Shown here piece by piece: positions 1-6,054 of a DNA stretch of 10,517 bases; within the stretch, counting starts at the first letter, position 1; each line of letters begins with the position of its first letter. A program made the translations under genes and the position numbers. The stretch is taken from contig JAQUMP010000072.1 in NCBI GenBank assembly GCA_028718065.1, positions 1-10,517 of the forward strand, written 5' to 3'. The stretch is from Chitinivibrionales bacterium. GTDB taxonomy: Bacteria > Fibrobacterota > Chitinivibrionia > Chitinivibrionales > FEN-1185. The notes beneath the pieces were generated by a model that did not search any database, was not told the DNA's origin, and saw nothing but the letters and a program-made list of their open reading frames with translations.

Positions 1-495
1 GAGGCTTTGCAAATCGTTATGTTGGAAACGCGAAACGCGCCCCAAGCCAAGGCGGGCGCCATCGATTATGCTGGCGTGATCGAACTTATCCAAAATTAAA
101 TATTCATCACGATTGGTCATGGCGGAAATGGCCCCGAGGTTGGCCTGCATTCCGGTGGAAAACAGAAGCGCCGCCTCCTTATGGACATATTGCGCCAGGC
201 GTTCCTGGCATTCAAGATGAATATCCAGCGTGCCGTTCAAAAACGCCGAGCCGCCGCAGCCGGTGCCGTATTTACGAATGGCGTTTATGGCGCCTTCCTT
301 AACTTTTGGGTGACAGGTAAGCCCCAGGTAACTATTGGACCCGAACATGAGAACCTTTTTGCCGTCGAGAAGCACTTCCGTATCCTGGTCCGATTGGATG
401 GGACGGAAATAGGGATACAAGTCCAGTGACTTGATCCGATCGGCTTCCGTGAACTCCACCGCTTTTTCCATCAACGGAAAATGCACTTTTTCCAT
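1..495 (-). CDS. Alpha-oxoamine synthase, serine palmitoyltransferase-like (partial, N-terminal 165 residues)
   Basis: PLP-dependent enzyme of the alpha-oxoamine synthase family, which condenses an amino acid with an acyl-CoA or acyl-ACP and releases CO2. Only the N-terminal 165 residues are inside the window; the Schiff-base lysine lies beyond the left edge. Visible blocks are YPYFR (27-31), FGSNSYLGLT (51-60), YGTGCGGS (76-83) followed by LNGTLDIH (86-93), FSTGMQAN (112-119) and DHASIIDG (139-146), where His140 matches the PLP-stacking histidine of the family. The YPYFR and LNGTLD blocks resemble Bacteroides-type serine palmitoyltransferase more than E. coli Kbl or BioF. The family often has Arg after GxGGS, but here it is Ala84. 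The ATG start is supported by AGGAGG at 500-505. Alternatives are 2-amino-3-ketobutyrate CoA ligase or 8-amino-7-oxononanoate synthase. Family assignment is secure; the substrate is inferred from similarity and from lipid-type neighbours. Confidence 0.88.
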   Translation of the reverse strand, partial: MEKVHFPLMEKAVEFTEADRIKSLDLYPYFRPIQSDQDTEVLLDGKKVLMFGSNSYLGLTCHPKVKEGAINAIRKYGTGCGGSAFLNGTLDIHLECQERLAQYVHKEAALLFSTGMQANLGAISAMTNRDEYLILDKFDHASIIDGARLGLGRVSRFQHNDLQSL

Positions 496-499
496 AAAT

Positions 500-505
500 C
501 CTCCT
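500..505 (-). promoter_or_regulatory. Ribosome binding site of the oxoamine synthase gene
   Basis: A perfect AGGAGG on the minus strand lies four bases before the ATG at 495-493. It fixes the start of the oxoamine synthase and shows efficient independent translation, without coupling to the distant upstream gene. Confidence 0.85.
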
Positions 506-538
506 AATTATCAATTCCCTTAAATAATCCCGATAAAA

Positions 539-567
539 ATTAAATCAGAAAAAAATAATAAACGCAA
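539..567 (-). promoter_or_regulatory. Candidate sigma70-type promoter of the oxoamine synthase gene
   Basis: On the minus strand, TTGCGT (567-562) and TTTAAT (544-539) are separated by exactly 17 bases of A/T-rich sequence. This would give a leader of roughly 35 to 40 bases before the ATG at 495. The 158-base gap from the preceding gene, unlike the tight spacing upstream, fits a separate transcription start here. The -35 matches consensus only in its first three bases, so this is a prediction. No convincing terminator hairpin is seen between 568 and 653. Confidence 0.4.
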
Positions 568-653
568 AAGCCATTCGTTACTGTTTTAAAAGAAAATATG
601 ATTAACCGGCCGGAATAATGCAAACGATCGGCATAAAAGAATTGCGCGCGGAT

Positions 654-1535
654 TTATAGGGGCGCCCGCCGAACGGCAACATTATTAAGAAAAGTTTTGA
701 GAACCAGCAAAAGAACCATCCAAATGTTGGCGGCCACAATCACAAAAACAAAGAAAATGGCCGGCTTATAAAGAAGGGCCGCAAGAATAAAAAACGAAAT
801 ATGGGTCGAGGGACCGATTAAGTTCCAAAGCATGACCGATACACGACTCACCGGCCCGGAATCGGCGGAAACGGGCCGGGGCGTTTTGCCGGATTGTATG
901 CGCAAATAAACAAGATAAACCTTAATAAGAAATTTATCGACGGTAAATCCTTTGTGTTGGTTAAGGCGATTTAATTCGGCGCGAAAGCCGTGGAGTTCGT
1001 CTTCGGCATTTGGCGGAAAGGGGCGTTGTTGATTGAGAAAAGAATTGCGGCAGGCGTCGCTGAAAATAGCATGCAGCGCGGTGCTGATCGCGGCAGCCAA
1101 TACCAGCAGCCAGGGATTAACCGGTAGATGCAGATTGCCATGTTCCACCGCTTTGGAGAGCCCTATGGCCAGCCCGATATACGCGGCGGCGCTGGTAATG
1201 TAATCTACGGCGCCGTCGATAATACGCCCGGTTTTAGTGCCGTTGTTTTTGAGCCGGGCGATCATGCCGTCGCAGCAATCGAGGACATTGGCAAGTCCGT
1301 ACATGAGCGCGCCAACGGCAAAATCAAGACGGCCGCCCGCGGCCAAAAGTATGCCGCCGGTAATTCCGGCGATCATGGCGAGCATGGTGATCTGGTTGGG
1401 AGTTACCGGCAGCGGCAAGAGTAGCTTGACAAAGACGAATGCGAGCGGACGGTAAACCGCTAGGTCCACCAGCTCCTCGGCAAAAGGGTTCTTGAGGGAT
1501 TTTTTAAATTCGGCAAGCCACGACGCTTGTTTCAA
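654..1535 (-). CDS. CDP-alcohol phosphatidyltransferase family membrane enzyme
   Basis: Integral membrane enzyme that transfers a phosphoryl-alcohol group between a CDP-linked donor and a lipid or polyol acceptor with release of CMP. The complete family signature is present: Asp86, Asp89-Gly90, Ala93-Arg94, Gly103, Asp107 and Asp111, with the expected spacing, so catalysis should be intact. Hydrophobic segments flank the motif (about 31-45, 48-66, 72-85, 112-126, 140-155), and two more lie near the C terminus (about 240-285). At 293 residues it is longer than typical PgsA or PssA, with a hydrophilic stretch around 160-235. The start is TTG at 1535-1533, chosen because GGGAGGAG at 1548-1541 lies five bases before it. 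It follows the LysE-like gene by 22 bases, so the two are probably co-transcribed. The donor is plausibly the CDP-amino alcohol made by the fusion protein encoded upstream; the acceptor is unknown (diacylglycerol, ceramide or a glycan lipid). Confidence 0.92.
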   Translation of the reverse strand: MKQASWLAEFKKSLKNPFAEELVDLAVYRPLAFVFVKLLLPLPVTPNQITMLAMIAGITGGILLAAGGRLDFAVGALMYGLANVLDCCDGMIARLKNNGTKTGRIIDGAVDYITSAAAYIGLAIGLSKAVEHGNLHLPVNPWLLVLAAAISTALHAIFSDACRNSFLNQQRPFPPNAEDELHGFRAELNRLNQHKGFTVDKFLIKVYLVYLRIQSGKTPRPVSADSGPVSRVSVMLWNLIGPSTHISFFILAALLYKPAIFFVFVIVAANIWMVLLLVLKTFLNNVAVRRAPL

Positions 1536-1540
1536 GAAAA

Positions 1541-1548
1541 CTCCTCCC
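1541..1548 (-). promoter_or_regulatory. Ribosome binding site deciding a TTG start
   Basis: GGGAGGAG on the minus strand sits five bases before the TTG at 1535-1533. There is no in-frame ATG or GTG at a better position, and the first residues lead straight into the N-terminal region of the phosphotransferase, so TTG is taken as the true start. Confidence 0.75.
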
Positions 1549-1557
1549 GTCGCGCGG

Positions 1558-2412
1558 CTAAAAATGGGCGATCATGGCGATCCCGCGCCCCAGGATATAC
1601 AGGGAAAACCCGCATAAAAACAGGCCAAGACCCTGGATCATTCTGCTTATCAGGCTCAGGCGTAAGCGCAGGCGGTTGCGGACCAGAAAATAACTAAAAC
1701 TCCAGAACCACACGTTGGTGCCCAGCGCCACGCAGAAAGCGTAGCAGACGCTGAAGAAAAGCTGGAAATGCCGCGGATAGGGCAGCGGGGCCGGTCGTGA
1801 TTTTGGACCGGAAGGCGTCGGGGCCACAAAATCGTCCGGGGTCTTAACTAACGGAAGAATATCTTTGCCCGAGGCGTGGGTGGCGGCGAACGTTTTAACG
1901 GCGCCGACATTGTTACCCAGCATGTTGTCAAGTCCGCCAACCGAAAATCCCCATGACGAGACCAGCGACAGCGCCAGAAACGATGCGGTAAGCCAGCCGA
2001 AAAACAGCAGCGGGTTCGAAGCGTTCAGCAAAAGCGCTTTTAAAAATGCGCCCTTGCCCCGGAATTTTCGACTTTGCTCCTGCGAATCAGCGCCCTGGCC
2101 CATGCCTTCGATGTTAAAGCGGGTACGCATGATTCTAAGGCCGATGATAAAAATAACGACCGATGCCGCCACCAATATATAAGGAATAAAACCGATATAG
2201 AGGCCAAACAGTCTCGAAACGCCATTCACCGCCAGAAAGCATACGATCAAATCCACGACCGATGCCCCGAGCGCTGTCCGGATGCAATAACGCCACTGGC
2301 CCTTTAAGGCGTGCGAAACAATAAGAATGCTGATCGGACCGACCGCCGGCATCGAAAAAAATATGCCGGCCGCCAACCCCACGATTGAAATGGTGACAAG
2401 GCTTGCGATCAT
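1558..2412 (-). CDS. LysE/RhtB-family multi-pass membrane transporter with a large internal loop
   Basis: Multi-pass inner-membrane protein resembling LysE-superfamily exporters of amino acids and related compounds. Family-like features are the N-terminal helix ending in MPAVGPISIL (21-30), the following small-residue-rich helix with Gly49 and Asp54, the helix at about 76-95, and the LLNASNP segment (128-134) before the next helix. C-terminal helices lie near 216-245 and 258-282. It has 284 residues, whereas LysE proteins are usually about 200. The excess is mainly a hydrophilic Gly/Pro-containing stretch at about 155-215, without cysteines, between two membrane segments. The start is ATG at 2412-2410, overlapping the stop of the fusion gene in ATGA, so translation is coupled to it. 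Co-expression with nucleotidyl-activation and phosphotransferase genes suggests export of, or lipid handling around, an amino-alcohol product; the substrate cannot be read from the sequence. Confidence 0.75.
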   Translation of the reverse strand: MIASLVTISIVGLAAGIFFSMPAVGPISILIVSHALKGQWRYCIRTALGASVVDLIVCFLAVNGVSRLFGLYIGFIPYILVAASVVIFIIGLRIMRTRFNIEGMGQGADSQEQSRKFRGKGAFLKALLLNASNPLLFFGWLTASFLALSLVSSWGFSVGGLDNMLGNNVGAVKTFAATHASGKDILPLVKTPDDFVAPTPSGPKSRPAPLPYPRHFQLFFSVCYAFCVALGTNVWFWSFSYFLVRNRLRLRLSLISRMIQGLGLFLCGFSLYILGRGIAMIAHF

Positions 2413-4187
2413 GAAACAACCGCTTTACCGAGGCCCTCGGCAAAGATTGCGTTCTCTTCCGGAAGGCGCACGGCGATACGCAGGTAATTGCCCCGGTCGT
2501 GGAATTTGCCGGAAATGTCCTTTACATAAATCCCGCGCCGCAAGAGCGCCTCGACCACGGTCGCAGCCGCGGGTGCCCGGTCCGATAGCTTTGCAAGAAG
2601 GAAATTGCCGCCGCTGGGGTACACCCGTTCCACGTAAGGCGAGGCGGCCAGAATGGCCGCAAAGGCTTCGCGGTCCCGCCGGGTGTCCTCGAACGACTGG
2701 GCCAGCTCCTTGCGGTACTTCAGGATAATTTCGAGCGTAAATTCGGCCAGGGAATTGCTGTTCCAGATCGGCGTGTTTTTGTTGACATACGCCAAAAAGG
2801 CCGGATCGCAGGCGTAGGCATAGCCCAGACGTATACCGGGAATACCGAGCGATTTGCTCAGGCTTTTTATGACGATCACGTTTTGCAGGGCTTCTTTCTC
2901 AAGCAGCGACAGCAGGGAGGGTTGCCCCGAAAATTCGATAAACGATTCGTCCACGATAACGGTCTTGCGCGGGGCTTGCTTGGCAAAAGCGAATAACCAT
3001 TCGCTCTGGAGCACGGTCCCGCTGGGATTGTTAGGGTTTACAAATACGATACAGTCGGCCGCTTCGGCGGCCTTTTGGAGTGCGGCGGTATTTACGCCGA
3101 CCGCGTCGGCATAAGTGGCGGCGCCGGGGAAACAGCGTTCGTATTCGCCGAAAGTCGGCGCGGGCACGAGTGCCTTTTTACCCGAAAAAAACTCCCGCAA
3201 AAGCGGGTAAATCTGGGAGGCGCCGTTGAGCAAAAATACGCGCTCGGACCGGCACAGCAGAAACCAGGCGAGCTTCTGGTTGAGCCGCTCCTGGCGCGAA
3301 CCGTAATTGTGGATGAGCGCCGGCAGAACATTTTTCATTTCCGAAATAATCGCGGGCGGCGGAAAGTACATGTTACGGATAAAACAAAAATCGAGAATAT
3401 CGTGGTTCCAATAGCCGCCGAAGGAATTCTGCAAAATACCTTTACGGTCCACGTTAAAGACAAACTCGGCGTTTTGCAGGTCGTTGGGGTCGTCGATTTC
3501 CGCCCAGGGCTCGCCCGCGACGATTTCGGCGTGAATGGTTTCGCGCTGCATATAAATAAGGATGCCGAGAATAAGCTCGTAATAACAATTGGCGTCGATG
3601 GTGGTGGCGTAATAGGTGAGCAGCTTTTTAAAAGCGGTGGCGCAGAATTCCTTGGAAAATTTATAAATGTTGAGCGTTTTGAATTTGTCGGAGTAATCGA
3701 AATTATCGGATTGTAAATGCGGCGGAATCACCGCGGTTATAACGCCGTTCTCGACGGTCACCACCGTTCCGTCCATGCCGCTGCGAAAATGGTCCACGAG
3801 CGCCACGGTAGGGTGTTTGTTTTGCAGCAGCCGTTGGATGACGGACGGGTGAAACACCAGGTCGGATTCGATCAGCACCACGTCCGAGTCTATGGTCATC
3901 TGCTCCAGCGCCAGCGCCATGGAGAAAATATTGTTGGTTTCGCGATAACGTTCGTTATGGACAAACGAGAATTTAAGCGCCGGGTGGGTTTTAAGCAGGT
4001 GGTCGCGCAGCTCTTCGTGGCGATAGCCGGTGACCACGACAATATCCGTAATACCGTTTTCGGTGAGCCCGTCGATAATACGGTCGATAATGGTCCTGCC
4101 GCCGACTTCAACCAGCGTCTTATGCTTCTGGTCGGTCAAGGGACGCATGCGGTTGCCATAGCCTGCCGCGAGTATGAGCGCTTTCAC
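2409..4187 (-). CDS. Bifunctional nucleotidyltransferase / CobD-HisC-like PLP enzyme fusion
   Basis: A 592-residue two-domain protein. Residues 1 to about 245 form a LicC/PntC-type nucleotidyltransferase: LILAAGYGNRM (4-14), PLT (16-18), Lys23, NERYRETNN (78-86), ESDLVF (107-112), MDG (138-140) and WAEIDD (228-233). Such enzymes activate phosphocholine, 2-aminoethylphosphonate or similar compounds with CTP. A linker with GGYW (257-260) leads into a class I/II PLP domain, about 285-592, with VNPNNPSG (383-390), VDESF (412-416), the likely Schiff-base Lys445 in SLSKSLGIPG, Arg453, and LRIAVR (569-574). This domain resembles threonine-phosphate decarboxylase CobD and histidinol-phosphate aminotransferase, so it may decarboxylate or transaminate a phospho-amino acid or phosphonate. 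The start is GTG at 4187-4185 with TGGAGG four bases upstream. Its stop overlaps the transporter start (ATGA). Domain families are clear; the CDP-amino alcohol product (for example CDP-ethanolamine) is inference. Both active sites look intact. Confidence 0.9.
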   Translation of the reverse strand: MKALILAAGYGNRMRPLTDQKHKTLVEVGGRTIIDRIIDGLTENGITDIVVVTGYRHEELRDHLLKTHPALKFSFVHNERYRETNNIFSMALALEQMTIDSDVVLIESDLVFHPSVIQRLLQNKHPTVALVDHFRSGMDGTVVTVENGVITAVIPPHLQSDNFDYSDKFKTLNIYKFSKEFCATAFKKLLTYYATTIDANCYYELILGILIYMQRETIHAEIVAGEPWAEIDDPNDLQNAEFVFNVDRKGILQNSFGGYWNHDILDFCFIRNMYFPPPAIISEMKNVLPALIHNYGSRQERLNQKLAWFLLCRSERVFLLNGASQIYPLLREFFSGKKALVPAPTFGEYERCFPGAATYADAVGVNTAALQKAAEAADCIVFVNPNNPSGTVLQSEWLFAFAKQAPRKTVIVDESFIEFSGQPSLLSLLEKEALQNVIVIKSLSKSLGIPGIRLGYAYACDPAFLAYVNKNTPIWNSNSLAEFTLEIILKYRKELAQSFEDTRRDREAFAAILAASPYVERVYPSGGNFLLAKLSDRAPAAATVVEALLRRGIYVKDISGKFHDRGNYLRIAVRLPEENAIFAEGLGKAVVS

Positions 4188-4191
4188 AAGG

Positions 4192-4196
4192 CCTCC
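4192..4196 (-). promoter_or_regulatory. Ribosome binding site deciding a GTG start
   Basis: GGAGG on the minus strand, four bases before the GTG at 4187-4185. The first codons after it encode the KALILAAGYG nucleotide-binding loop, so the nucleotidyltransferase must start here and not at a later ATG. Confidence 0.8.
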
Positions 4197-4212
4197 ACGA
4201 TTAATTAGAGCG

Positions 4213-4290
4213 CGCCCCCCTCTTTTCCCCCCGAAGGGGGGATATAAGAAAAAATCAAATTAAGTCCCCCTGCGGGGGATTTAGGGGGCG
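4213..4290. repeat. REPIN/MITE-like palindromic element of two inverted hairpin arms
   Basis: A 78-base noncoding element. The left arm begins CGCCCCCC (4213-4220) and contains a hairpin of CCCCCC (4227-4232), GAA, GGGGGG (4236-4241). The right arm contains CCCCC (4266-4270), TGC, GGGGG (4274-4278) and ends GGGGGCG (4284-4290). Read on the opposite strand, the right arm has the same order as the left: CGCCCCC, a short A/T stretch, then a C/G hairpin. The element is thus an imperfect inverted pair with an A/T-rich centre (4242-4265). That is the layout of REP doublets (REPINs) or small MITEs. Neither hairpin is followed directly by a T-run on either strand, so it is not a standard terminator. 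It lies 25 bases upstream of the fusion gene and may be in its leader. Whether it is repeated in the genome cannot be seen here. Confidence 0.6.
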
Positions 4291-4481
4291 AGATTTACTG
4301 GGTATTACGTAACATCGGTTAGTAATTTATAATCTGTCCGGGGCTTTGAACCATAGAATTTTATCAGGACGCCATAAATAAATTGAGCTTGCACCGACGT
4401 GCCCGACAAGCTATTTTCTACCTGCCTGTTTTAAATAAAATTGATTCTATCGGTTACAGCCAGGAGACGTTCCGCTGATTT
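4291..4481. other. Noncoding spacer between the palindromic element and the tRNA gene
   Basis: No supported gene lies in this 191-base stretch. It should hold the promoter for the leftward operon and one for the tRNA. A perfect TATAAT occurs on the plus strand at 4328-4333, but the sequence 17 bases upstream (TTACGT) is a poor -35. The reverse strand of the same spot offers only weak -10-like hexamers with no partner at the right distance. I could not define the leftward promoter. Confidence 0.5.
4389..4417 (+). promoter_or_regulatory. Candidate promoter of the tRNA-Pro gene
   Basis: TTGCAC (4389-4394) and TATTTT (4412-4417) are separated by 17 bases, giving a precursor with roughly 55 to 60 leader bases before the tRNA. 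The hexamers are imperfect. A start from the TATAAT at 4328-4333 is an alternative with a longer leader. Confidence 0.25.
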
Positions 4482-4556
4482 CGGAGTGTAGCGCAGTCTG
4501 GTTAGCGCGCTTGGTTCGGGACCAAGAGGTCGGAAGTTCAAATCTTCTCACTCCGA
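4482..4556 (+). tRNA. tRNA-Pro, anticodon CGG
   Basis: A complete cloverleaf can be drawn. The acceptor stem is CGGAGTG pairing with CACTCCG (seven pairs), followed by discriminator A at 4556. The D stem is GCGC/GCGC around AGTCTGGTTA. The anticodon stem is CTTGG/CCAAG around loop TTCGGGA, so the anticodon is CGG, reading CCG (proline). A five-base variable region (AGGTC) is followed by T stem GGAAG/CTTCT, with one G-T pair, and loop TTCAAAT. A C1:G72 first pair is normal for bacterial tRNA-Pro. The 3' CCA is not encoded (the next bases are TAT), so it must be added by nucleotidyltransferase. A nine-T run at 4592-4600 follows, but no stable hairpin precedes it. Confidence 0.96.
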
Positions 4557-4645
4557 TATTTTTCTCCCCGAAGGTCCGATGCTATTTGGTCTTTTTTTTT
4601 GTCCAGCTATTTTTAATTTAAATTTTCAGCAATAGCATTTTGCCC

Positions 4646-4674
4646 TTACGCTGTTACGGCTGAAGTGTTAAAAT
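4646..4674 (+). promoter_or_regulatory. Candidate promoter of the peptidase-folK-panC gene run
   Basis: TTACGC (4646-4651) and TAAAAT (4669-4674) with a 17-base spacer lie upstream of the peptidase ATG at 4711, giving a leader of about 30 bases. A short inverted repeat, GTGTT (4665-4669) and AACAC (4677-4681), straddles the -10 and could be an operator or could be chance. There is no strong Shine-Dalgarno before the ATG. Confidence 0.4.
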
Positions 4675-4710
4675 AAAACACTAAGCCGGATATTAATAAA
4701 AAACGCCATC

Positions 4711-6045
4711 ATGCAAAACTCAGAAATTTTAAGCGGCATAAAAGAACATACCCTGTCCAATGGGCTCACGGTAATCTGCCTCAAGAAAAACAGCGCCCCC
4801 ATTGTCGCGGTACAGGTTTGGTATCGCACCGGCTCGATTAACGAACGCGACGGCATCCGGGGGATTTCGCATTTTTGCGAGCACCTTATGTTCCGCGGCT
4901 CCCAACATGTAAAGCCCGAAGAACACGCGCGCCGCATCAACGATATCGGCGGTCATTGCAATGCCTTTACTTCCGAAGATGTTACCGCCTACATCAACAG
5001 CGTTCCCTGCCGCTACCTGGATATGGTATTGGAGTTGGAGGCCGATCGCATGTCCTCCCTGCTTATAAACGAAACGATCCTCGAAGTCGAGCGCAATGTC
5101 ATTATCGAAGAATACCATACCTACATGAATAATCCGGTTGCCAAGGCTTTTCTGGAATTCCGCAACGATTTTTTTAACGGGCATGCGTATGCCATCAGCC
5201 CTCTTGGCCGGCTTGAAGATATTCGCGCCATAATCGCCGCCGACTGCCGGGAATATTATAAACAATGGTATACGCCGCGCAACGCCGTGCTGGTCGTGGT
5301 AGGCGACATCGATAGCGAACAACAGGTTTTTGACGGCGCCGAAAAACATTTCGGCGCTATCGCGCAATCCGCCGCGTTGCCGGAGGCGTCGGGCGGCGGA
5401 ATTATTCCGCGGCCGCAGGGCCAGCGCTTAATAAAACACAAAGTGGAATTCGACGTGCCGCTTATCATTGTCGGATATCCCGCCCCTGCCAGCAAAGACA
5501 GCGACGCATTGCCCCTGGAAATCATGCAGCTCATTATTTCGCAGGGGGAAACCTCGCGCTTGCACCAGCGGATCGTGCGGGACAAATCCATTGCCGTCAT
5601 GGTGGGCGGCATGAACCACTGCCTGCGCCTGGCGGGCATGTCGCTCTTTTTCGCGGCCTTTACGCCGGATATTTCGGCGCAAAAAGTGGAACGGGCCATC
5701 CTGGAAGAAATCAACATAATCAAGCAAAAGGGCGTTTCGGCCGCGGAGATCGAAAAAATCAAAAATTCTACTTTGACAAGCCGGGTGTTCGAACTCTATT
5801 CCGCCGAGCATATCTGCCAGCGCATCGGGTTTTGCGAAATCGTCGAAGGCGATTATAAGCACTGGGTGCGCCGGCTTACGGAGCTGGCGCAGCTCGACGG
5901 CAACAAATTACAGGAGGCCGCCAATCGCTATTGGAACGAGGCCGACCGGCTCACGCTGCATTTGCAACCGAAACGCATTAACCCGGCGGTTGTGGGCGCA
6001 GGAATATTCAGGCGTTTGTTCGGCAGATTTTTAAAAACGGCCTAA
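4711..6045 (+). CDS. M16B zinc metallopeptidase, catalytic subunit
   Basis: A 444-residue M16 (pitrilysin/mitochondrial processing peptidase-like) endopeptidase of the short, two-domain M16B type. The inverted zinc motif HFCEH is at 54-58: His54 and His58 bind zinc and Glu57 activates water. The third ligand is expected at Glu134, 76 residues after His58, in ERNVIIEEY. The C-terminal domain (about 230-444) has the usual SRL block near 287-289 but Val where the family often has the substrate-binding Tyr. That is common for the catalytic half of two-gene M16B heterodimers, where the partner supplies the Arg/Tyr pair. The next gene is such a partner, nine bases downstream. No signal peptide is visible, so the protein appears cytoplasmic. 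The ATG start is followed quickly by the NGLTVI strand typical of the fold's beginning. Substrates are unknown; small peptides or processing intermediates are typical. Confidence 0.93.
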   Translation: MQNSEILSGIKEHTLSNGLTVICLKKNSAPIVAVQVWYRTGSINERDGIRGISHFCEHLMFRGSQHVKPEEHARRINDIGGHCNAFTSEDVTAYINSVPCRYLDMVLELEADRMSSLLINETILEVERNVIIEEYHTYMNNPVAKAFLEFRNDFFNGHAYAISPLGRLEDIRAIIAADCREYYKQWYTPRNAVLVVVGDIDSEQQVFDGAEKHFGAIAQSAALPEASGGGIIPRPQGQRLIKHKVEFDVPLIIVGYPAPASKDSDALPLEIMQLIISQGETSRLHQRIVRDKSIAVMVGGMNHCLRLAGMSLFFAAFTPDISAQKVERAILEEINIIKQKGVSAAEIEKIKNSTLTSRVFELYSAEHICQRIGFCEIVEGDYKHWVRRLTELAQLDGNKLQEAANRYWNEADRLTLHLQPKRINPAVVGAGIFRRLFGRFLKTA

Positions 6046-6054
6046 AGGAACGGT

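Noticed and set aside
181..429. An 82-codon open frame on the plus strand at the left edge
   Set aside because: Antisense to the oxoamine synthase, whose translation matches the family throughout.
3075..3716. A 213-codon open frame on the plus strand
   Set aside because: It lies wholly antisense to the nucleotidyltransferase/PLP fusion gene, which has clear catalytic motifs. It has no ribosome site or recognisable domain and is a codon-bias shadow.
4227..4241. C6-GAA-G6 hairpin as a rho-independent terminator
   Set aside because: No T-run follows on either strand, and it sits at the 5' side of the leftward operon. It is better explained as one arm of the palindromic element.
4213..4290. CRISPR repeat or array
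   Set aside because: There are only two inverted, not direct, units, no regular spacers and no cas genes in the window.
4557..4600. Terminator after the tRNA
   Set aside because: There is a run of nine T at 4592-4600, but I could not find a stable stem immediately before it, so a standard intrinsic terminator is not supported.
4729..5367. A 212-codon open frame on the minus strand
   Set aside because: Antisense to the catalytic M16 peptidase, including the zinc motif. There is no family resemblance and no upstream signals.
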